A stretch of 64,000 bases of DNA. It comes from an uncultured Roseicyclus sp. GTDB lineage: Bacteria > Pseudomonadota > Alphaproteobacteria > Rhodobacterales > Rhodobacteraceae. The notes under the pieces are model-generated. The model ran no database searches. It had not been told where the DNA came from and saw nothing but the letters and a program-made list of their open reading frames with translations. Below are positions 8,174 through 17,980 of the stretch, in pieces. The position numbers were made by a program, and so were the translations under genes. How positions within the stretch are numbered: position 1 is the stretch's first letter; every line of letters starts with the position of its first letter. The stretch spans positions 434,001 to 498,000 of the forward strand of contig CANLLF010000004.1 in assembly GCA_947491935.1 (NCBI GenBank), in the 5' to 3' direction.

Positions 8174-9364
8174 ATGTACTTCACCATCTTGATCGATTTC
8201 GCGGCCAGCTTGGCCATCATGGCAATGCTGGCGGAAAGCTATGGCGTCGTGCGCCGACGGCTGGTGGGCGCGGCCCTTGCACCGGTGCTTCTGGGCGTTC
8301 TCTTCGGCCTGATCGCCATGGTCGAGATGTTTCGGCCGCTTGAGCCTTTCGACGGCCTCATCGTCGATATGCGCAACGTGCCGATTGCGCTGGCCGGTGC
8401 GTTCCTGGGTTGGCGCGGCCTGATCCCATGTTTGATCATCGCCGCATCAGCGCGGATCGGCATCGGCGGTGTAGGTGTCCAGGCGGGGCTGATTGCCATG
8501 GTCATTGCTGGTCTGGCCGGGATGATCTGGGCGCAGAAAACCGCCCATCTGAAACGGCGTGGCATCGGACAGCTGCTTGGTCTGGCTTGCGCGATGTCGT
8601 TGCATCTGTCAGCGGCGTTTGTCCTGCCTCACGAGATGGCGGCATGGTTCTTTGGCGTCGCCGCGGGCCCGATATTCCTGCTGAATCTGATCTCCATCAC
8701 ACTTGTCGGCGCATTTCTGGAGCGCGAAAACCGGCGTATCCTTGGCGAAAACCAGCTTCTGGCAGCGGCCACGCGGCACCCGGTATCGGGCCTGCTGACC
8801 GCGCCGGCCTTCACACGTGACGTGTCGAATGCCCTTGAGGCGCGGCCTCTCGGAACGTTTGCGGGCCTCATGATTGTTTCGGCCGAGCACCACCCATTGC
8901 GTGGTCTGTTGATGCGATCCGGGGCCATCACGCAAAACGTGGCCGTCGATCGCCACCACATCGCGGATTTCGTCACCCATGCCGATCTTGTGGGGCAATC
9001 CTCCGATGGGCGCATCCTGATCCCGCTCACCAAGGAGGAGTTGTTGAACTCCGATCAGCTTGCGGCCGATCTGCGACGCAATTCCCGGGGCCTGGCCAAT
9101 CAAACTGAGGGTCGCCAGGGATCCGCGCAGCTTGCTTTTGAAGTTCTGCCCACGCCGGACCCCGCCGTATTCCTGAGTGCCGTCGAAAGCGCGCCCCTGG
9201 CCGCGCAACCATCCTGGCTGAAGGTGAAAGCGTCCGAAGACGCCGCTCCGCACCGTTCCAAACTGCGGAGTGCCGCACGCCGCGCCCGCCTGTTCGACCC
9301 GGCAGAGCATGACGCCCTGTTTCTGAAGGCTGATTTCCTGATCAACCGAAGCCGGACCAACTAG
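8174..9364 (+). CDS. 5TM sensor-like membrane protein with decayed GGDEF domain
   Basis: A 396-residue protein. Residues 1-185 carry about five or six transmembrane segments, including [18 protein letters not shown] (65-82), a pattern of 5TMR-LYT sensor modules in which the loop DxRxVP is conserved. Residues 200-305 follow the layout of a GGDEF domain: HPVSGL at 202-207 in place of D-x-LTGL, and [16 protein letters not shown] near 270-285 where DxxxRxGGDEF would be. The signature itself reads SSDGR, so cyclic-di-GMP synthesis is not expected. The C-terminal 90 residues are basic and unassigned. Function unknown; a binding or regulatory role is inferred. Confidence 0.7.
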   Translation: MYFTILIDFAASLAIMAMLAESYGVVRRRLVGAALAPVLLGVLFGLIAMVEMFRPLEPFDGLIVDMRNVPIALAGAFLGWRGLIPCLIIAASARIGIGGVGVQAGLIAMVIAGLAGMIWAQKTAHLKRRGIGQLLGLACAMSLHLSAAFVLPHEMAAWFFGVAAGPIFLLNLISITLVGAFLERENRRILGENQLLAAATRHPVSGLLTAPAFTRDVSNALEARPLGTFAGLMIVSAEHHPLRGLLMRSGAITQNVAVDRHHIADFVTHADLVGQSSDGRILIPLTKEELLNSDQLAADLRRNSRGLANQTEGRQGSAQLAFEVLPTPDPAVFLSAVESAPLAAQPSWLKVKASEDAAPHRSKLRSAARRARLFDPAEHDALFLKADFLINRSRTN

Positions 9365-9447
9365 GCGGCGCCGCCTGCCGAGTTGCATCCGCCCATTCGC
9401 ACCGTCATATACCTTCGCAGGGCCTTTTGGCGGCGGAGGGACGCGCA

Positions 9448-10407
9448 ATGAACTATCTCGATTTTGAAAAGCCATTGGCGGAGATCGAAGGCAAGGCAGA
9501 AGAATTGCGCGCCATGGCCCGCCGCGAAGAGGGCATGGATGTCGAAGATCAGGCCGCCGCGCTCGACAAGAAGGCCGCCGACATGCTGCGCGACCTCTAC
9601 ACAGACCTCACGCCCTGGCGGAAATGCCAGGTGGCCCGCCATCCCAACCGCCCCCATTGCCAGGAATATATCGAGGCGCTGTTCACCGAGTACACGCCGC
9701 TCGCAGGGGACCGGAACTTTGCCGATGACCATGCGGTCATGGGTGGGTTGGCGCGGTTCGAGGATAAACCCGTCGTCGTGATCGGCCACGAAAAGGGCCA
9801 CGATACCAAAACACGGATCGAGCGGAATTTCGGCATGGCGCGGCCCGAAGGCTACCGCAAGGCCGTGCGCCTGATGGATCTGGCGGATCGGTTCAATCTG
9901 CCCGTGATCACGTTGGTCGACACGCCCGGCGCCTATCCCGGCAAGGGCGCGGAAGAACGCGGGCAGTCCGAGGCCATTGCGCGGTCCACCGAGAAATGCC
10001 TGCAAATCGGCGTGCCGATTCTGTCGGTCATCATCGGCGAGGGCGGATCGGGCGGCGCGGTTGCCTTCGCCACGGCAGACCGGTTGGCCATGCTGGAGCA
10101 TTCGATCTACTCGGTCATCAGCCCCGAGGGCTGCGCATCGATCCTGTGGAAGGATGCCGAAAAGATGCGCGAAGCGGCCGAGGCGCTACGGCTCACCGCG
10201 CAGGATCTGCACAAGCTTGGCGTTTGCGACGTTGTCATCCGCGAGCCCCTTGGCGGCGCGCAGCGGGACAAACCGGCCACCATTGCGGAAGTTGGCCGTG
10301 CGATCTCATCCATGCTGGCGGGCTTCGGCGAGGCGGACCGGGCCGACCTGATCGCCAGCCGCCGCCGGAAATTCCTCGATATGGGGACCAAGGGCCTTGC
10401 CGCTTGA
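9448..10407 (+). CDS. accA: Acetyl-CoA carboxylase carboxyltransferase subunit alpha
   Basis: The alpha half of the carboxyltransferase that moves the carboxyl group from biotin to acetyl-CoA, giving malonyl-CoA for fatty acid synthesis. The 319-residue product starts [20 protein letters not shown] with a coiled N-terminal region, then crotonase-like core motifs [20 protein letters not shown] and [20 protein letters not shown], and [15 protein letters not shown] at 9448 has a strong GGAGG site upstream; the longer open frame is not needed. It overlaps the following exported protein gene by four bases. Confidence 0.95.
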   Translation: MNYLDFEKPLAEIEGKAEELRAMARREEGMDVEDQAAALDKKAADMLRDLYTDLTPWRKCQVARHPNRPHCQEYIEALFTEYTPLAGDRNFADDHAVMGGLARFEDKPVVVIGHEKGHDTKTRIERNFGMARPEGYRKAVRLMDLADRFNLPVITLVDTPGAYPGKGAEERGQSEAIARSTEKCLQIGVPILSVIIGEGGSGGAVAFATADRLAMLEHSIYSVISPEGCASILWKDAEKMREAAEALRLTAQDLHKLGVCDVVIREPLGGAQRDKPATIAEVGRAISSMLAGFGEADRADLIASRRRKFLDMGTKGLAA

Positions 10408-10949
10408 TCACCCGACGCGGCGCGGTATTTGCGCTCGGCGCCGTTGCTGCCGTGGCCCCTTTGCCAGCCCGTAGTGAAGGAAGGTCGATGCAGCCCGTCA
10501 TGGATTTCGATTGGCGCTTCGCCGCGGACACCGTCATGGGCGGTGTGTCGGAGGGGCATGGATCGGTTGAAGACGGGATCTTGCGCCTCACCGGTACTGT
10601 CTCCACGGCCAATAACGGCGGCTTCATTCAGGTTCGTACAGATTTACCCGACGGTGCCCCTCCGGGGAGCGGCGCCATTCATCTGCGCGTGCGCGGGAAC
10701 GGGGAGCGCTACTTCGTGCATCTGCGTTCGGTGCATAGTCAGCGGCCCTGGCAATCCTACCGCGCAGGGTTCGAGCCATCGGCCGATTGGTCGGATGTGA
10801 CCTTGCCCCTGACCGCCTTCGCCCCGTCCCGCGATAGCTTGCCGCCGCAGATTGTGGCCGCGGATATCCGGTCCCTCGGGCTTGTCGCCTATGGGCGCGA
10901 TCACACGGCGGATCTGTCGGTCTCTCACATCGGTTTCGGTCCGGCCTAG
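10404..10949 (+). CDS. Exported CIA30-family protein
   Basis: A 181-residue protein whose body ([18 protein letters not shown] onwards) matches the CIA30/NADH-ubiquinone oxidoreductase assembly-factor-like beta-sandwich: conserved D-x-V-M-GG-V-S-x-G, then GGFIQVR, then [14 protein letters not shown]. With a TTG start at 10404, overlapping the accA stop by four bases, the N terminus reads [22 protein letters not shown]. That is a twin-arginine-like signal peptide, so export is plausible. A start at the ATG 10488 would remove the signal. Function of bacterial members is unclear; carbohydrate or cofactor binding has been suggested for the fold. Confidence 0.7.
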   Translation: MITRRGAVFALGAVAAVAPLPARSEGRSMQPVMDFDWRFAADTVMGGVSEGHGSVEDGILRLTGTVSTANNGGFIQVRTDLPDGAPPGSGAIHLRVRGNGERYFVHLRSVHSQRPWQSYRAGFEPSADWSDVTLPLTAFAPSRDSLPPQIVAADIRSLGLVAYGRDHTADLSVSHIGFGPA

Positions 10950-11161
10950 CGGCGGACCATCACCAGACCCGCCGCAATCATAATCAGCGAGGCGATCAGA
11001 CCGCAGCCGCCCAATACGATGACGCTGACCGCGTCCGAGCATTGCGCGGCACCGGGGCATCGACCCAACCAATCGTTGATTGCTGCGAACAACAGAAAGC
11101 CGGTGGCGACGGTGCCCAGGAGGCCCGCAAGGACCACGATCCAGCCAAGCGCCCTTACCAC
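10946..11161 (-). CDS. Small two-TM membrane protein
   Basis: A 71-residue protein with hydrophobic segments at about residues 4-25 and 40-66, separated by a loop with two cysteines (GRCPGAAQC) that could form a disulfide if periplasmic. The start is GTG at 11161, which overlaps the stop of the preceding PPOX gene. It is the last gene of the ftsE-ftsX-plsC-PPOX operon, and its stop codon shares CTAG with the stop of the convergent CIA30 gene. No family recognised. Confidence 0.65.
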   Translation of the reverse strand: MVRALGWIVVLAGLLGTVATGFLLFAAINDWLGRCPGAAQCSDAVSVIVLGGCGLIASLIMIAAGLVMVRR

Positions 11162-11754
11162 AGACGCCCCTTCGCGTAGTCCGGATAGCCGGAATCGTAG
11201 CTCTCGGCGTCGAAGGCCGCATCGCGTTCTTTCACGAACTGGCCGGCCGTCGGCAGACCCTCGGCATCCTCGCGGTTCCAAAGATCGGACCGCATCAAGG
11301 CCTTGGCACATTGAAAATAGACTTCGTCGGGGCGGATCACGATGATCGTCTTGGGGTGCCGCCCGCGTTGCTCAAACGTGCTGGTCAAGGCCGGATCATC
11401 GCTCAGCACGGCGCGCCCATTCACGCGCACCACATTCAGCGCCCCAGGCACCATGAACATCAGCGACACGCGCCCGTCTCGCACGATGTTGCGCAGGTTG
11501 TCGATCCGATTGTTGCCACGCCAATCTGGCAACCAGATTGTCCGGTCATCGATAATGCGCACCACCGGCCCGTCATCCCCCCGCGGGCTGGCATCGGTTC
11601 CCTCCGGTCCGACCGTCGAAAGGATCAGGAATCGTGATGTTTCGATCCATTCACGATAGAGCGGCGTGATCTTTTGCGTGACCTTGGTGAGAGAGGCCGG
11701 AACCGGCGCATCGTAGAGCGCCTCCAACGCGGTGATGTCATCGATGGTTTTCAT
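11155..11754 (-). CDS. Pyridoxamine 5'-phosphate oxidase-like FMN protein
   Basis: A 199-residue split-barrel flavoprotein. It has RFLILSTVGPEGTDASPRGD near residues 41-60, then IWLPDWRGNNRIDNLRNI and VSLMFMVPGALNVVRVNGRA, the pattern of the PPOX-type FMN proteins (MSMEG_1061-like group) rather than true PdxH. The C terminus ends DYAKGRLW. The substrate is unknown; members often reduce or oxidise small cofactors. It overlaps plsC by four bases and the small membrane protein by seven, so it is in the ftsEX operon, though no shared role is evident. Confidence 0.8.
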   Translation of the reverse strand: MKTIDDITALEALYDAPVPASLTKVTQKITPLYREWIETSRFLILSTVGPEGTDASPRGDDGPVVRIIDDRTIWLPDWRGNNRIDNLRNIVRDGRVSLMFMVPGALNVVRVNGRAVLSDDPALTSTFEQRGRHPKTIIVIRPDEVYFQCAKALMRSDLWNREDAEGLPTAGQFVKERDAAFDAESYDSGYPDYAKGRLW

Positions 11755-12479
11755 GGCGTGCCTCGCTCAAACCCAACCTCATCCAGAAGCGCGTTGCTGG
11801 CAGTTTCGATATCCGCCTCAAGCCGCGCCATGAACGCCTCCTTGCTCAGGCCCGGCTCAATGCGCGGCAGAAACTCGATCACGGCCACGCCCGGCATCCG
11901 GGTGATCCCGCGCTTGGGCCAGAAGACGCCGACATTGGTTGCAACGGGCACGCAGGGCTGACCAAGCTGTTCGTAAAGCGCGCCTGTGCCAGCCTTGTAA
12001 GGCCGGTCTACGCCGGGCGCCACGCGGGTGCCCTGGGGGTAGATGATGAGCTGCCCGCCTTGCTGTTTCCCGCTGCGTACATCCTCCAACATCTTCTTGA
12101 TCGCCGCGCCGCGTTTGCCACGGTTCACGGGCACACAACCGATCCGCAGGCCGTATTGCCCGATCAGCGGCGCGTACATCAGCTGACGCTTCATGATGAA
12201 TTTGCCGCGCGGCATGGCGTTGTAGATGGCGAGGATATCAAGGAAACTCTGGTGTTTCGCGGGGACCATCACATCATCCGTGGGAGGCGTTCCGCGCACC
12301 TCGACCCGCAGGCCCACCATCCAGCGCATCGTCCAGAACACCCACCGGCAATAGGCATGGCAGGCCGCATGGGCCCCCGCGGCGCTGACCACGGCGAAGG
12401 GAAAGTAGACAACCGCGATGACGAGCATCGCGACATACATCTGAATGATGAACAGAAGGGAGCGGATCCATTGCATCAT
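11751..12479 (-). CDS. plsC: 1-acyl-sn-glycerol-3-phosphate acyltransferase
   Basis: Adds the second acyl chain to make phosphatidic acid at the inner membrane. The 242-residue protein has a hydrophobic N terminus (residues 5-33), the catalytic HX4D motif as HQSFLD at 76-81, and a second motif PQGTR where most members have PEGTR; the Glu-to-Gln change is worth noting but occurs before otherwise normal flanking residues. ATG at 12479 overlaps the ftsX stop by four bases. It is third in the ftsE-ftsX-plsC-PPOX operon. Confidence 0.88.
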   Translation of the reverse strand: MMQWIRSLLFIIQMYVAMLVIAVVYFPFAVVSAAGAHAACHAYCRWVFWTMRWMVGLRVEVRGTPPTDDVMVPAKHQSFLDILAIYNAMPRGKFIMKRQLMYAPLIGQYGLRIGCVPVNRGKRGAAIKKMLEDVRSGKQQGGQLIIYPQGTRVAPGVDRPYKAGTGALYEQLGQPCVPVATNVGVFWPKRGITRMPGVAVIEFLPRIEPGLSKEAFMARLEADIETASNALLDEVGFERGTP

Positions 12480-13378
12480 TTCAGGCCTTTCAGGGTACGG
12501 AAGGCGGCCACCCGTGTGGCCACGAATGCGGTCGCGGCCGCAAGTGGCGGGATGATCAGCGGCCAGAGCCACGACGCGCCCGAGAAGCTGAGACCCGTCA
12601 GAAGCGCCGCCGTGTCGCGGGCGGAGGGGAGCATGGCCACGGCCAGCAGGCCGAGCAATGTGCCGACGCCCGCCCCGGTCAGGGCGCGAATGGTGAAGCG
12701 GCGCACGAAGGCGCTGGCGATGTAGCTGTCGCGCGCGCCCACAAGGCGCATGACCCGCACCACCTGTTCATTGGCCGACAGGGCCGATTGCGCGGCGAGC
12801 GTCACCATCGCAGCGGTTGCACCGAGGATCAGGACGAGGGCCAGGCCGCCCAACAGGCGCAGCCGACCGGCGGCCTCGGCCAAGGGGCGGCGCCAACGGT
12901 CGTGATCGTCCAGAACGGCGCCGGGCGCTTCGGCGGCGAGCCGTTGGCGCAGGCCGTCGCTGTCGTAGCCTTCGGGCGTTTCGACGATTTCGACCAGCCG
13001 GGGGATCGGCAGGTCATCCAGCGGCAGATCCGGGCCGAACCACGGCGCCAGCAGCGCCTGTTGATCCTCATCGCTAAGCGCGCGGGCGCTTTGGACGCCC
13101 GGCGTTTGCTCCAGCAGTGTCAGAACCGCCCAGGTCTGCGCCTCCACCTCGGCGGCGGGGGCGGAAATGCGGATCGTGGAGGATTGCGCCAACGCGTCGG
13201 ACCAGCGGTCGGCAAGCCGCCCGGAGGCGGTCGACAGCGCCATGGCAAAGACCGCCAGAAAGGCCATCGCTGCTGCGGTAGCCAGGGTCAACCGGGCGGA
13301 TTGGCCACTGCGGGGCACCACGCGGTCGGCCTGCCCATCGCCGCGCACCAGCGCCAGAAGGTTGCCCCGAATGCTCAT
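12476..13378 (-). CDS. ftsX: Cell division protein FtsX
   Basis: Membrane partner of FtsE; in other bacteria FtsEX sits at the divisome and activates peptidoglycan amidases through an extracytoplasmic domain. The 300-residue protein shows one transmembrane segment at about 29-50, an extracytoplasmic region to about 165, then three more segments near 172-195, 225-245 and 265-290, which is the expected FtsX layout. The second TM is followed by ANEQVVRVMRLVGA, matching the FtsX/MacB coupling helix. It overlaps ftsE and plsC by four bases each. Confidence 0.9.
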   Translation of the reverse strand: MSIRGNLLALVRGDGQADRVVPRSGQSARLTLATAAAMAFLAVFAMALSTASGRLADRWSDALAQSSTIRISAPAAEVEAQTWAVLTLLEQTPGVQSARALSDEDQQALLAPWFGPDLPLDDLPIPRLVEIVETPEGYDSDGLRQRLAAEAPGAVLDDHDRWRRPLAEAAGRLRLLGGLALVLILGATAAMVTLAAQSALSANEQVVRVMRLVGARDSYIASAFVRRFTIRALTGAGVGTLLGLLAVAMLPSARDTAALLTGLSFSGASWLWPLIIPPLAAATAFVATRVAAFRTLKGLK

Positions 13379-14052
13379 AGATCGGCCCCGGCTGCCATGA
13401 TCTGGCCGCCTTGAATCCGCAAAACACGCGCCTGCACCTTTTGCTTGGCAGCCCGGATCAGGGCGAGATCATGGGTCGCGATGACCACCGTCTTGCCGAG
13501 TCTGTTCAGCTCCACCAGCAGGTTCAGAAGCCTCAGCGACATCTCCCAATCCACGTTGCCGGTGGGCTCATCAGCCAGGATCAGGTCGGGGTCCATGATG
13601 ATGGCACGGGCGAGCGCGGCGCGTTGCCGTTCCCCGCCCGACAACTCAGGCGGCAAGGCATTGGCGCGGGCCGACAGGCCAACCCAGCCCACAAGCTCGG
13701 CGAGATTAGCGTCCTGCACCAGCCCGCCCTTCGCCGATACGGTGAGGGGGAGCGCGATATTTTCGTGCAATGGCAGATGGTCCAGAAACCGGCAATCCTG
13801 ATGCACGACGCCGATGCGCTGCCGCAGATCCGCGATCCCGTCGCGCGACAGGCCGGTGGCGGTGTGCCCGAACAGGCTCACCGACCCGCAGGTTGGCAGA
13901 AGCTCGGCGTAGCAGAGTTTGAGGAACGTGGTTTTCCCGGCCCCGGACGGTCCGGTGAGGAAGTGGAAGGAGCCAGGCGGCAGGTGCATCGACAGGCCGG
14001 ACAAAAGCGGCTCGGCTCCGTAGCCGTAAGCGGCGTCCTGCATCTCGATCAT
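13375..14052 (-). CDS. ftsE: Cell division ATP-binding protein FtsE
   Basis: ABC ATPase of the FtsEX complex. The 225-residue protein has Walker A GPSGAGKTT (34-42), Q-loop VVHQDCRFLDHL, signature LSGGERQRAALARAI, Walker B LILADEPTGNVD and switch His in VIATHDLALI. ATG at 14052 gives MIEMQDAAYGYG, a normal FtsE start; upstream codons in the same open frame look non-coding. It is the first gene of a five-gene minus-strand operon and is divergent from the zinc-ribbon gene across 256 bases. Confidence 0.93.
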   Translation of the reverse strand: MIEMQDAAYGYGAEPLLSGLSMHLPPGSFHFLTGPSGAGKTTFLKLCYAELLPTCGSVSLFGHTATGLSRDGIADLRQRIGVVHQDCRFLDHLPLHENIALPLTVSAKGGLVQDANLAELVGWVGLSARANALPPELSGGERQRAALARAIIMDPDLILADEPTGNVDWEMSLRLLNLLVELNRLGKTVVIATHDLALIRAAKQKVQARVLRIQGGQIMAAGADL

Positions 14053-14308
14053 CTGCGCGTCGCGTCCCTGGGCCGTTCGTCGTGACTGTGTTGCACCCTT
14101 GGCGGGCAGTTGCAATTGCGCCCCGCCGGACCTGTCGAAGATTGGCGCAAGTGAGCAACGGGTAATCACCTGAAAAGACAGTGGGATTGGAATGGTCTTG
14201 TGAGATTGTTAATATTTGCCGATACAATAGGGATGACGGGCCGCGATTGTTCTGCAGTCGGACGGTCAACCGCCGCGTCAGCGCGGTGAACAAGAGCACC
14301 GGGGACAC

Positions 14309-15376
14309 ATGCGGCTTACCTGCCCGAATTGCAGCGCCCGATACGAGGTGGATGAAAGCATGATCCCGGCGGCCGGTCGGGATGTGCAATGCTCCAATTG
14401 TTCGACGACGTGGTTCCAGCCGGGGCCGCGGGCGGACGAACCCGAGGCCGCCAAGGAGGCGAGCGCCGATGGTGCGCCGACCCCGCCCGCGCCACCCGCT
14501 CCGGACCCTGAACCGGATCCCGATCGTCAGCCCGAGCCCCCCGATCCCGCGCCGGAGCCGGACGCTGTAGAGGCCGCCGAACCAGAGGCGCGGCCGGACC
14601 CTGAGCCGGAAGCCGAGGCAGAGCCCGAGATCGACCCGGACCCGGAGGATGAGCCAGACTCCGAGGCTACCGCGGAAACGGAAACAGACCCGGAACCAGA
14701 GGCGGCGCCGGAGCCTACTGAACCGGACGAGGAAGATGGGCCCGAGGCGTCCGATAGCATTGCAGATACCGACGCGGAGGCGGAGGCGGAGGCCGAAGCG
14801 GAGGCTCCGTCAACCCCGCAGCGTCGCGAGGTGGATTCCGCAGTGGCCGGGATCTTGCGGGAGGAAGCCGAGCGCGAGGCACGATTGCGCCGCGCCGAGG
14901 CCGAGCCCGAACGGGTTGAAACGCAAGACGAAATGCCCCTTGAGAGCGCATCCGGGACGGCGCGGAGCCGACGGCTCGCCGATCTTGAGGCGGCGGAAGA
15001 TGCGTTTGACACCAGCCAGATCGAGGCCGCCGTTGCGACGGCCGCTGCTGCATCCCGCCGCGAATTGCTGCCCGATATCGAAGAGATCAATTCCTCCCTG
15101 CGCGCCACGGGCGACCGCCGGGAAGGTGAGGAAGACGCGACCGATGCCGATACGGTGGGGTCCGGCGCACGGCGCAGGTCACAATCCCGGCGTGGCTTCA
15201 TCATTGTGCTTCTGCTCGTGGCGATTGCGACGCTGGCCTATGTCTACGCCGCTGATATCGCGGAGGCCGTGCCGCAAGTGGCGCCGTATCTGGAACGCTA
15301 TGTCGAGGCGATCAACAACGCGCGGTTCTGGCTGGATGATATGGCGCGATCCCTTGCCGGTGAAACCGCCGAATAG
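14309..15376 (+). CDS. MJ0042-type zinc-ribbon membrane protein with acidic low-complexity region
   Basis: A 355-residue protein. The N terminus is a zinc ribbon, MRLTCPNCSARYEVDE followed by CSNCSTTWFQP, with four Cys ligands. Residues 40-175 are extremely rich in Glu, Asp, Pro and Ala, including a run of alternating Glu-Ala. A single transmembrane segment lies at about 292-312 (GFIIVLLLVAIATLAYVYAA). The zinc ribbon should be cytoplasmic. Proteins of this type next to ftsE are common in Rhodobacteraceae; function is unproven, with regulatory or scaffolding roles possible. A hexanucleotide repeat (GCGGAG units at 14774-14803) encodes part of the acidic run. Confidence 0.8.
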   Translation: MRLTCPNCSARYEVDESMIPAAGRDVQCSNCSTTWFQPGPRADEPEAAKEASADGAPTPPAPPAPDPEPDPDRQPEPPDPAPEPDAVEAAEPEARPDPEPEAEAEPEIDPDPEDEPDSEATAETETDPEPEAAPEPTEPDEEDGPEASDSIADTDAEAEAEAEAEAPSTPQRREVDSAVAGILREEAEREARLRRAEAEPERVETQDEMPLESASGTARSRRLADLEAAEDAFDTSQIEAAVATAAAASRRELLPDIEEINSSLRATGDRREGEEDATDADTVGSGARRRSQSRRGFIIVLLLVAIATLAYVYAADIAEAVPQVAPYLERYVEAINNARFWLDDMARSLAGETAE

Positions 15377-15391
15377 CGCCGCCGCGGCGGA

Positions 15392-17947
15392 TCAGAACTG
15401 ATCCAGCAGACGCCGCAGATACTCCCGTTCCAATTCAGGACGCTGCTGTTCGGCCGCGCGATCGCGTAGTAGATTCAGGAGTTCCTGCGCACGTTCACTA
15501 TCATCGATCGTGCCATTGAGCATCTCGTCCGATCCGAAGGCGCCATTGTTGCCCGCCTGTCGCCCCAGTGGGTCCTGAAGCGGGCGGCTTTCGGCCATGT
15601 TGCCCTCGGCCTGGCCTTGTCCAGGCTCAGCGCCCTGCTCCTGCGCCAATGCCTCGCCCAGTTGCGTCATGCCTTCGCGAATGGCCTCCATGGCCTCCGA
15701 TTGCAGGTCGAGCGCTTCGGCGATGTCACCCCGTTCCAGGGCGTCTGCGGCGTCTTCCATGGCGCGTCCGGCGCCATCGAGCTGGTCCAGCGCCTCATCC
15801 CCGGCCTCGGTGCCCGTGCCGGGCAGGCGGCGGGCCTGTTCCTCAAGCTGGCGGCGGAGCGCCTCCTGACGGTCGGCGAGGGAGCCTGCACTTTCCTCGT
15901 TGTCGCCGCCCTGTCCCTGGCCAGGGTTTTCCCCCTCCTGACCGGGCTGGTTGCCTCGCGGGGCCTGGCCCTGCTGCTCACCGGGTTGGCCCGGACGGTT
16001 GGGGTTGAACTGATCTTGCAGTTCCTGAAAGCTGTCATCGCTCAGGCCCTGTTGGCCGCGCAGCGTGTCCTGCAGGCCTTCCATGGCTTCCTGCCCCGGC
16101 GTCTGCGGGCCGTCGCCACCCTCACCGCCCTGGGTGATCTCCATGTTTTCCAGCATTTGCTGAAGCGCTTGCAGCATTTCCATGGCTTCGGCCATGCGGC
16201 CTTCCTGCATCAGCTCTTCGATGCGTTGCAGCATCTCTTCGAGGTCGGACATGGACATTTCCATGTTCTCGCCCTCGCCCTGATCGGGCTGGTCCGTCTG
16301 GTCGCCGAACTCGGTATTGTCGGCCAGCTCCTGCATGTAATCGTTCATCGCCTCGCGCATTTCCTGCATCAGTTGGGCGATTTCCTCATCGCTGGCGCCT
16401 TGGCGCATGGCCTCGGCCAAGCGCTCCTGCGCCCGTTGCAGGCGCTCCAAGGCGCTGTCGAGATCGCCGATTTCCAGCTCGAGCGCGGCCTCCCACAGGA
16501 TCGCGGCCACGTCTTCCTGGGTTTCGATGGAGATCAGGTCAATCGCACTTTCCAGCCGTTGGATGGCGGAGCGGAGTTGCAGATATACGCCCTGATCCAA
16601 GCCCTCTTCGGGCCGGTGCGTCATGGCGCGCAGAAGCTGCGCGGTCCGTTCGGCATTGTCGCGGTTCCACAGGATATCGCGGCGCAATTCGATGATGCCA
16701 TTGGCCATCGGATCGAAGAACCGCCGCCCGGGAAGGCGCTGAACGTCGTAGGACACCGTGGCGATCTGGCCCGCATCGTCGGTGACGGTCAGTGTCATGG
16801 AGACGGGCAGGTTGGCGAAGGGATGCTCGCTCAGATCCTCCAGCACCACTTCGCTGAACTCGGCCCGATCACCGCGGAACGGCATTGGCAGATCAAGCAC
16901 CACGGGTTCGCGAGGCTCGGGGTTGATGGCAAGACCATAACGGCGATCCGCGGCATCGGCGTTCAGGCGGATCGTGGCGGTGCCGGAGCGGATGCCGTAA
17001 TCATCGCTGGCCGTGAAGCCGAACTGCATCGCGCCGGGGGGCTCGCCTTCAACCTCTCCGTCAAGCGCGACGTTGGGTGGATTATCGGGCCGGACGGAGA
17101 CCTGCCATTCCCGCCCGCCGGGCCCGTCCACGGCTAGCGTTCCAGCGCGCTCCATCGTGACGGTCTGGGCATAGGCGTTTGGGTCGGGTTCGGGGAGCGG
17201 GCCGATATCTGTCCGCAGCGTGATCTCACCCGGCGCCCCATAGGCGCGCAGCGTGACATCGGAGCCGAGCGGCGCGTCGAAACCCTCCGCCGTGATGTCA
17301 TTGAGGTAAAGCGACGGCAGGCCGGTATAGAGCGGCGGTTCCACCCAGCCTTCCCAAGAAGGCCCGGCCGACGCCGTGGCGGGCCCGGCCCCAAGCGGAA
17401 CGTTGCCGACATCCGCCACACGGCCAAATGCGCCGAAGAGAAGCGCCATGGCAATCGCGGTCGCGCCGACATAGCGCAGCGCGTAAGGGTCGCGTGACGA
17501 GAGCCGCAGATCCGGTTCCGGCGCCCGGGCCCCGGCGGCACGGGCGGCCATGCGAGATACGTGGGTGGCCCAGACGGATCGGCTTGCCGGATCGTGGCCA
17601 CCGACGGCGGGCGTATCGAGAAGCGTGGTGATCGGGCGGCCCGGCATCGTGGCATCCAGACGCTCCAAGGCCTCGGCGTGGGTGGGCATACGGAATCGAA
17701 TGAGGCCAAGGATCAGGAAGGCCAGAATAACCAATCCTGCAAGGCCCAACGCCCCCCATGCATAGATACCGGGGAGCAGTGTGCCCGCCCCGAAGGCGAG
17801 GGCGGCAAGCAGCAGGATCACAAAAGTCCATGCCGGCCAGAAGGCCTGCGCGGCGCGCTCGGCGACCATGCCAAGGCGCGTCAGCCGCAAGGGCCAGATC
17901 AGGCGCTTCAGCGCGCCCTCCTTCGGGGGGGTCTGCTCGGTCATCAT
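15392..17947 (-). CDS. TIGR02302-family (DUF4175) large membrane protein
   Basis: An 851-residue protein. The N terminus has two transmembrane segments (about residues 30-80) and a third near 160-180. A beta-rich periplasmic region follows (WEGWVEPPLYTGLPS...), and from about residue 420 long helical, Gln/Glu/Met-rich, coiled-coil-like sequence runs to the C terminus. This is the recognised alphaproteobacterial TIGR02302 low-complexity family, function unknown. The start is uncertain: GTG at 17962, ATG at 17947 or ATG at 17944; AAAGGG lies just upstream of the ATG pair. It lies 33 bases downstream of lysA on the same strand. Confidence 0.88.
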   Translation of the reverse strand: MMTEQTPPKEGALKRLIWPLRLTRLGMVAERAAQAFWPAWTFVILLLAALAFGAGTLLPGIYAWGALGLAGLVILAFLILGLIRFRMPTHAEALERLDATMPGRPITTLLDTPAVGGHDPASRSVWATHVSRMAARAAGARAPEPDLRLSSRDPYALRYVGATAIAMALLFGAFGRVADVGNVPLGAGPATASAGPSWEGWVEPPLYTGLPSLYLNDITAEGFDAPLGSDVTLRAYGAPGEITLRTDIGPLPEPDPNAYAQTVTMERAGTLAVDGPGGREWQVSVRPDNPPNVALDGEVEGEPPGAMQFGFTASDDYGIRSGTATIRLNADAADRRYGLAINPEPREPVVLDLPMPFRGDRAEFSEVVLEDLSEHPFANLPVSMTLTVTDDAGQIATVSYDVQRLPGRRFFDPMANGIIELRRDILWNRDNAERTAQLLRAMTHRPEEGLDQGVYLQLRSAIQRLESAIDLISIETQEDVAAILWEAALELEIGDLDSALERLQRAQERLAEAMRQGASDEEIAQLMQEMREAMNDYMQELADNTEFGDQTDQPDQGEGENMEMSMSDLEEMLQRIEELMQEGRMAEAMEMLQALQQMLENMEITQGGEGGDGPQTPGQEAMEGLQDTLRGQQGLSDDSFQELQDQFNPNRPGQPGEQQGQAPRGNQPGQEGENPGQGQGGDNEESAGSLADRQEALRRQLEEQARRLPGTGTEAGDEALDQLDGAGRAMEDAADALERGDIAEALDLQSEAMEAIREGMTQLGEALAQEQGAEPGQGQAEGNMAESRPLQDPLGRQAGNNGAFGSDEMLNGTIDDSERAQELLNLLRDRAAEQQRPELEREYLRRLLDQF

Positions 17948-17980
17948 CCCTTTCGCGGGCACATCCTGCCCGTCGGGGTC

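Noticed and set aside
15617-17137. Plus-strand open frame of about 500 codons opposite TIGR02302
   Set aside because: Antisense to a recognised family protein with coherent membrane and coiled-coil layout; the frame reads as a Gln/Leu-rich shadow.
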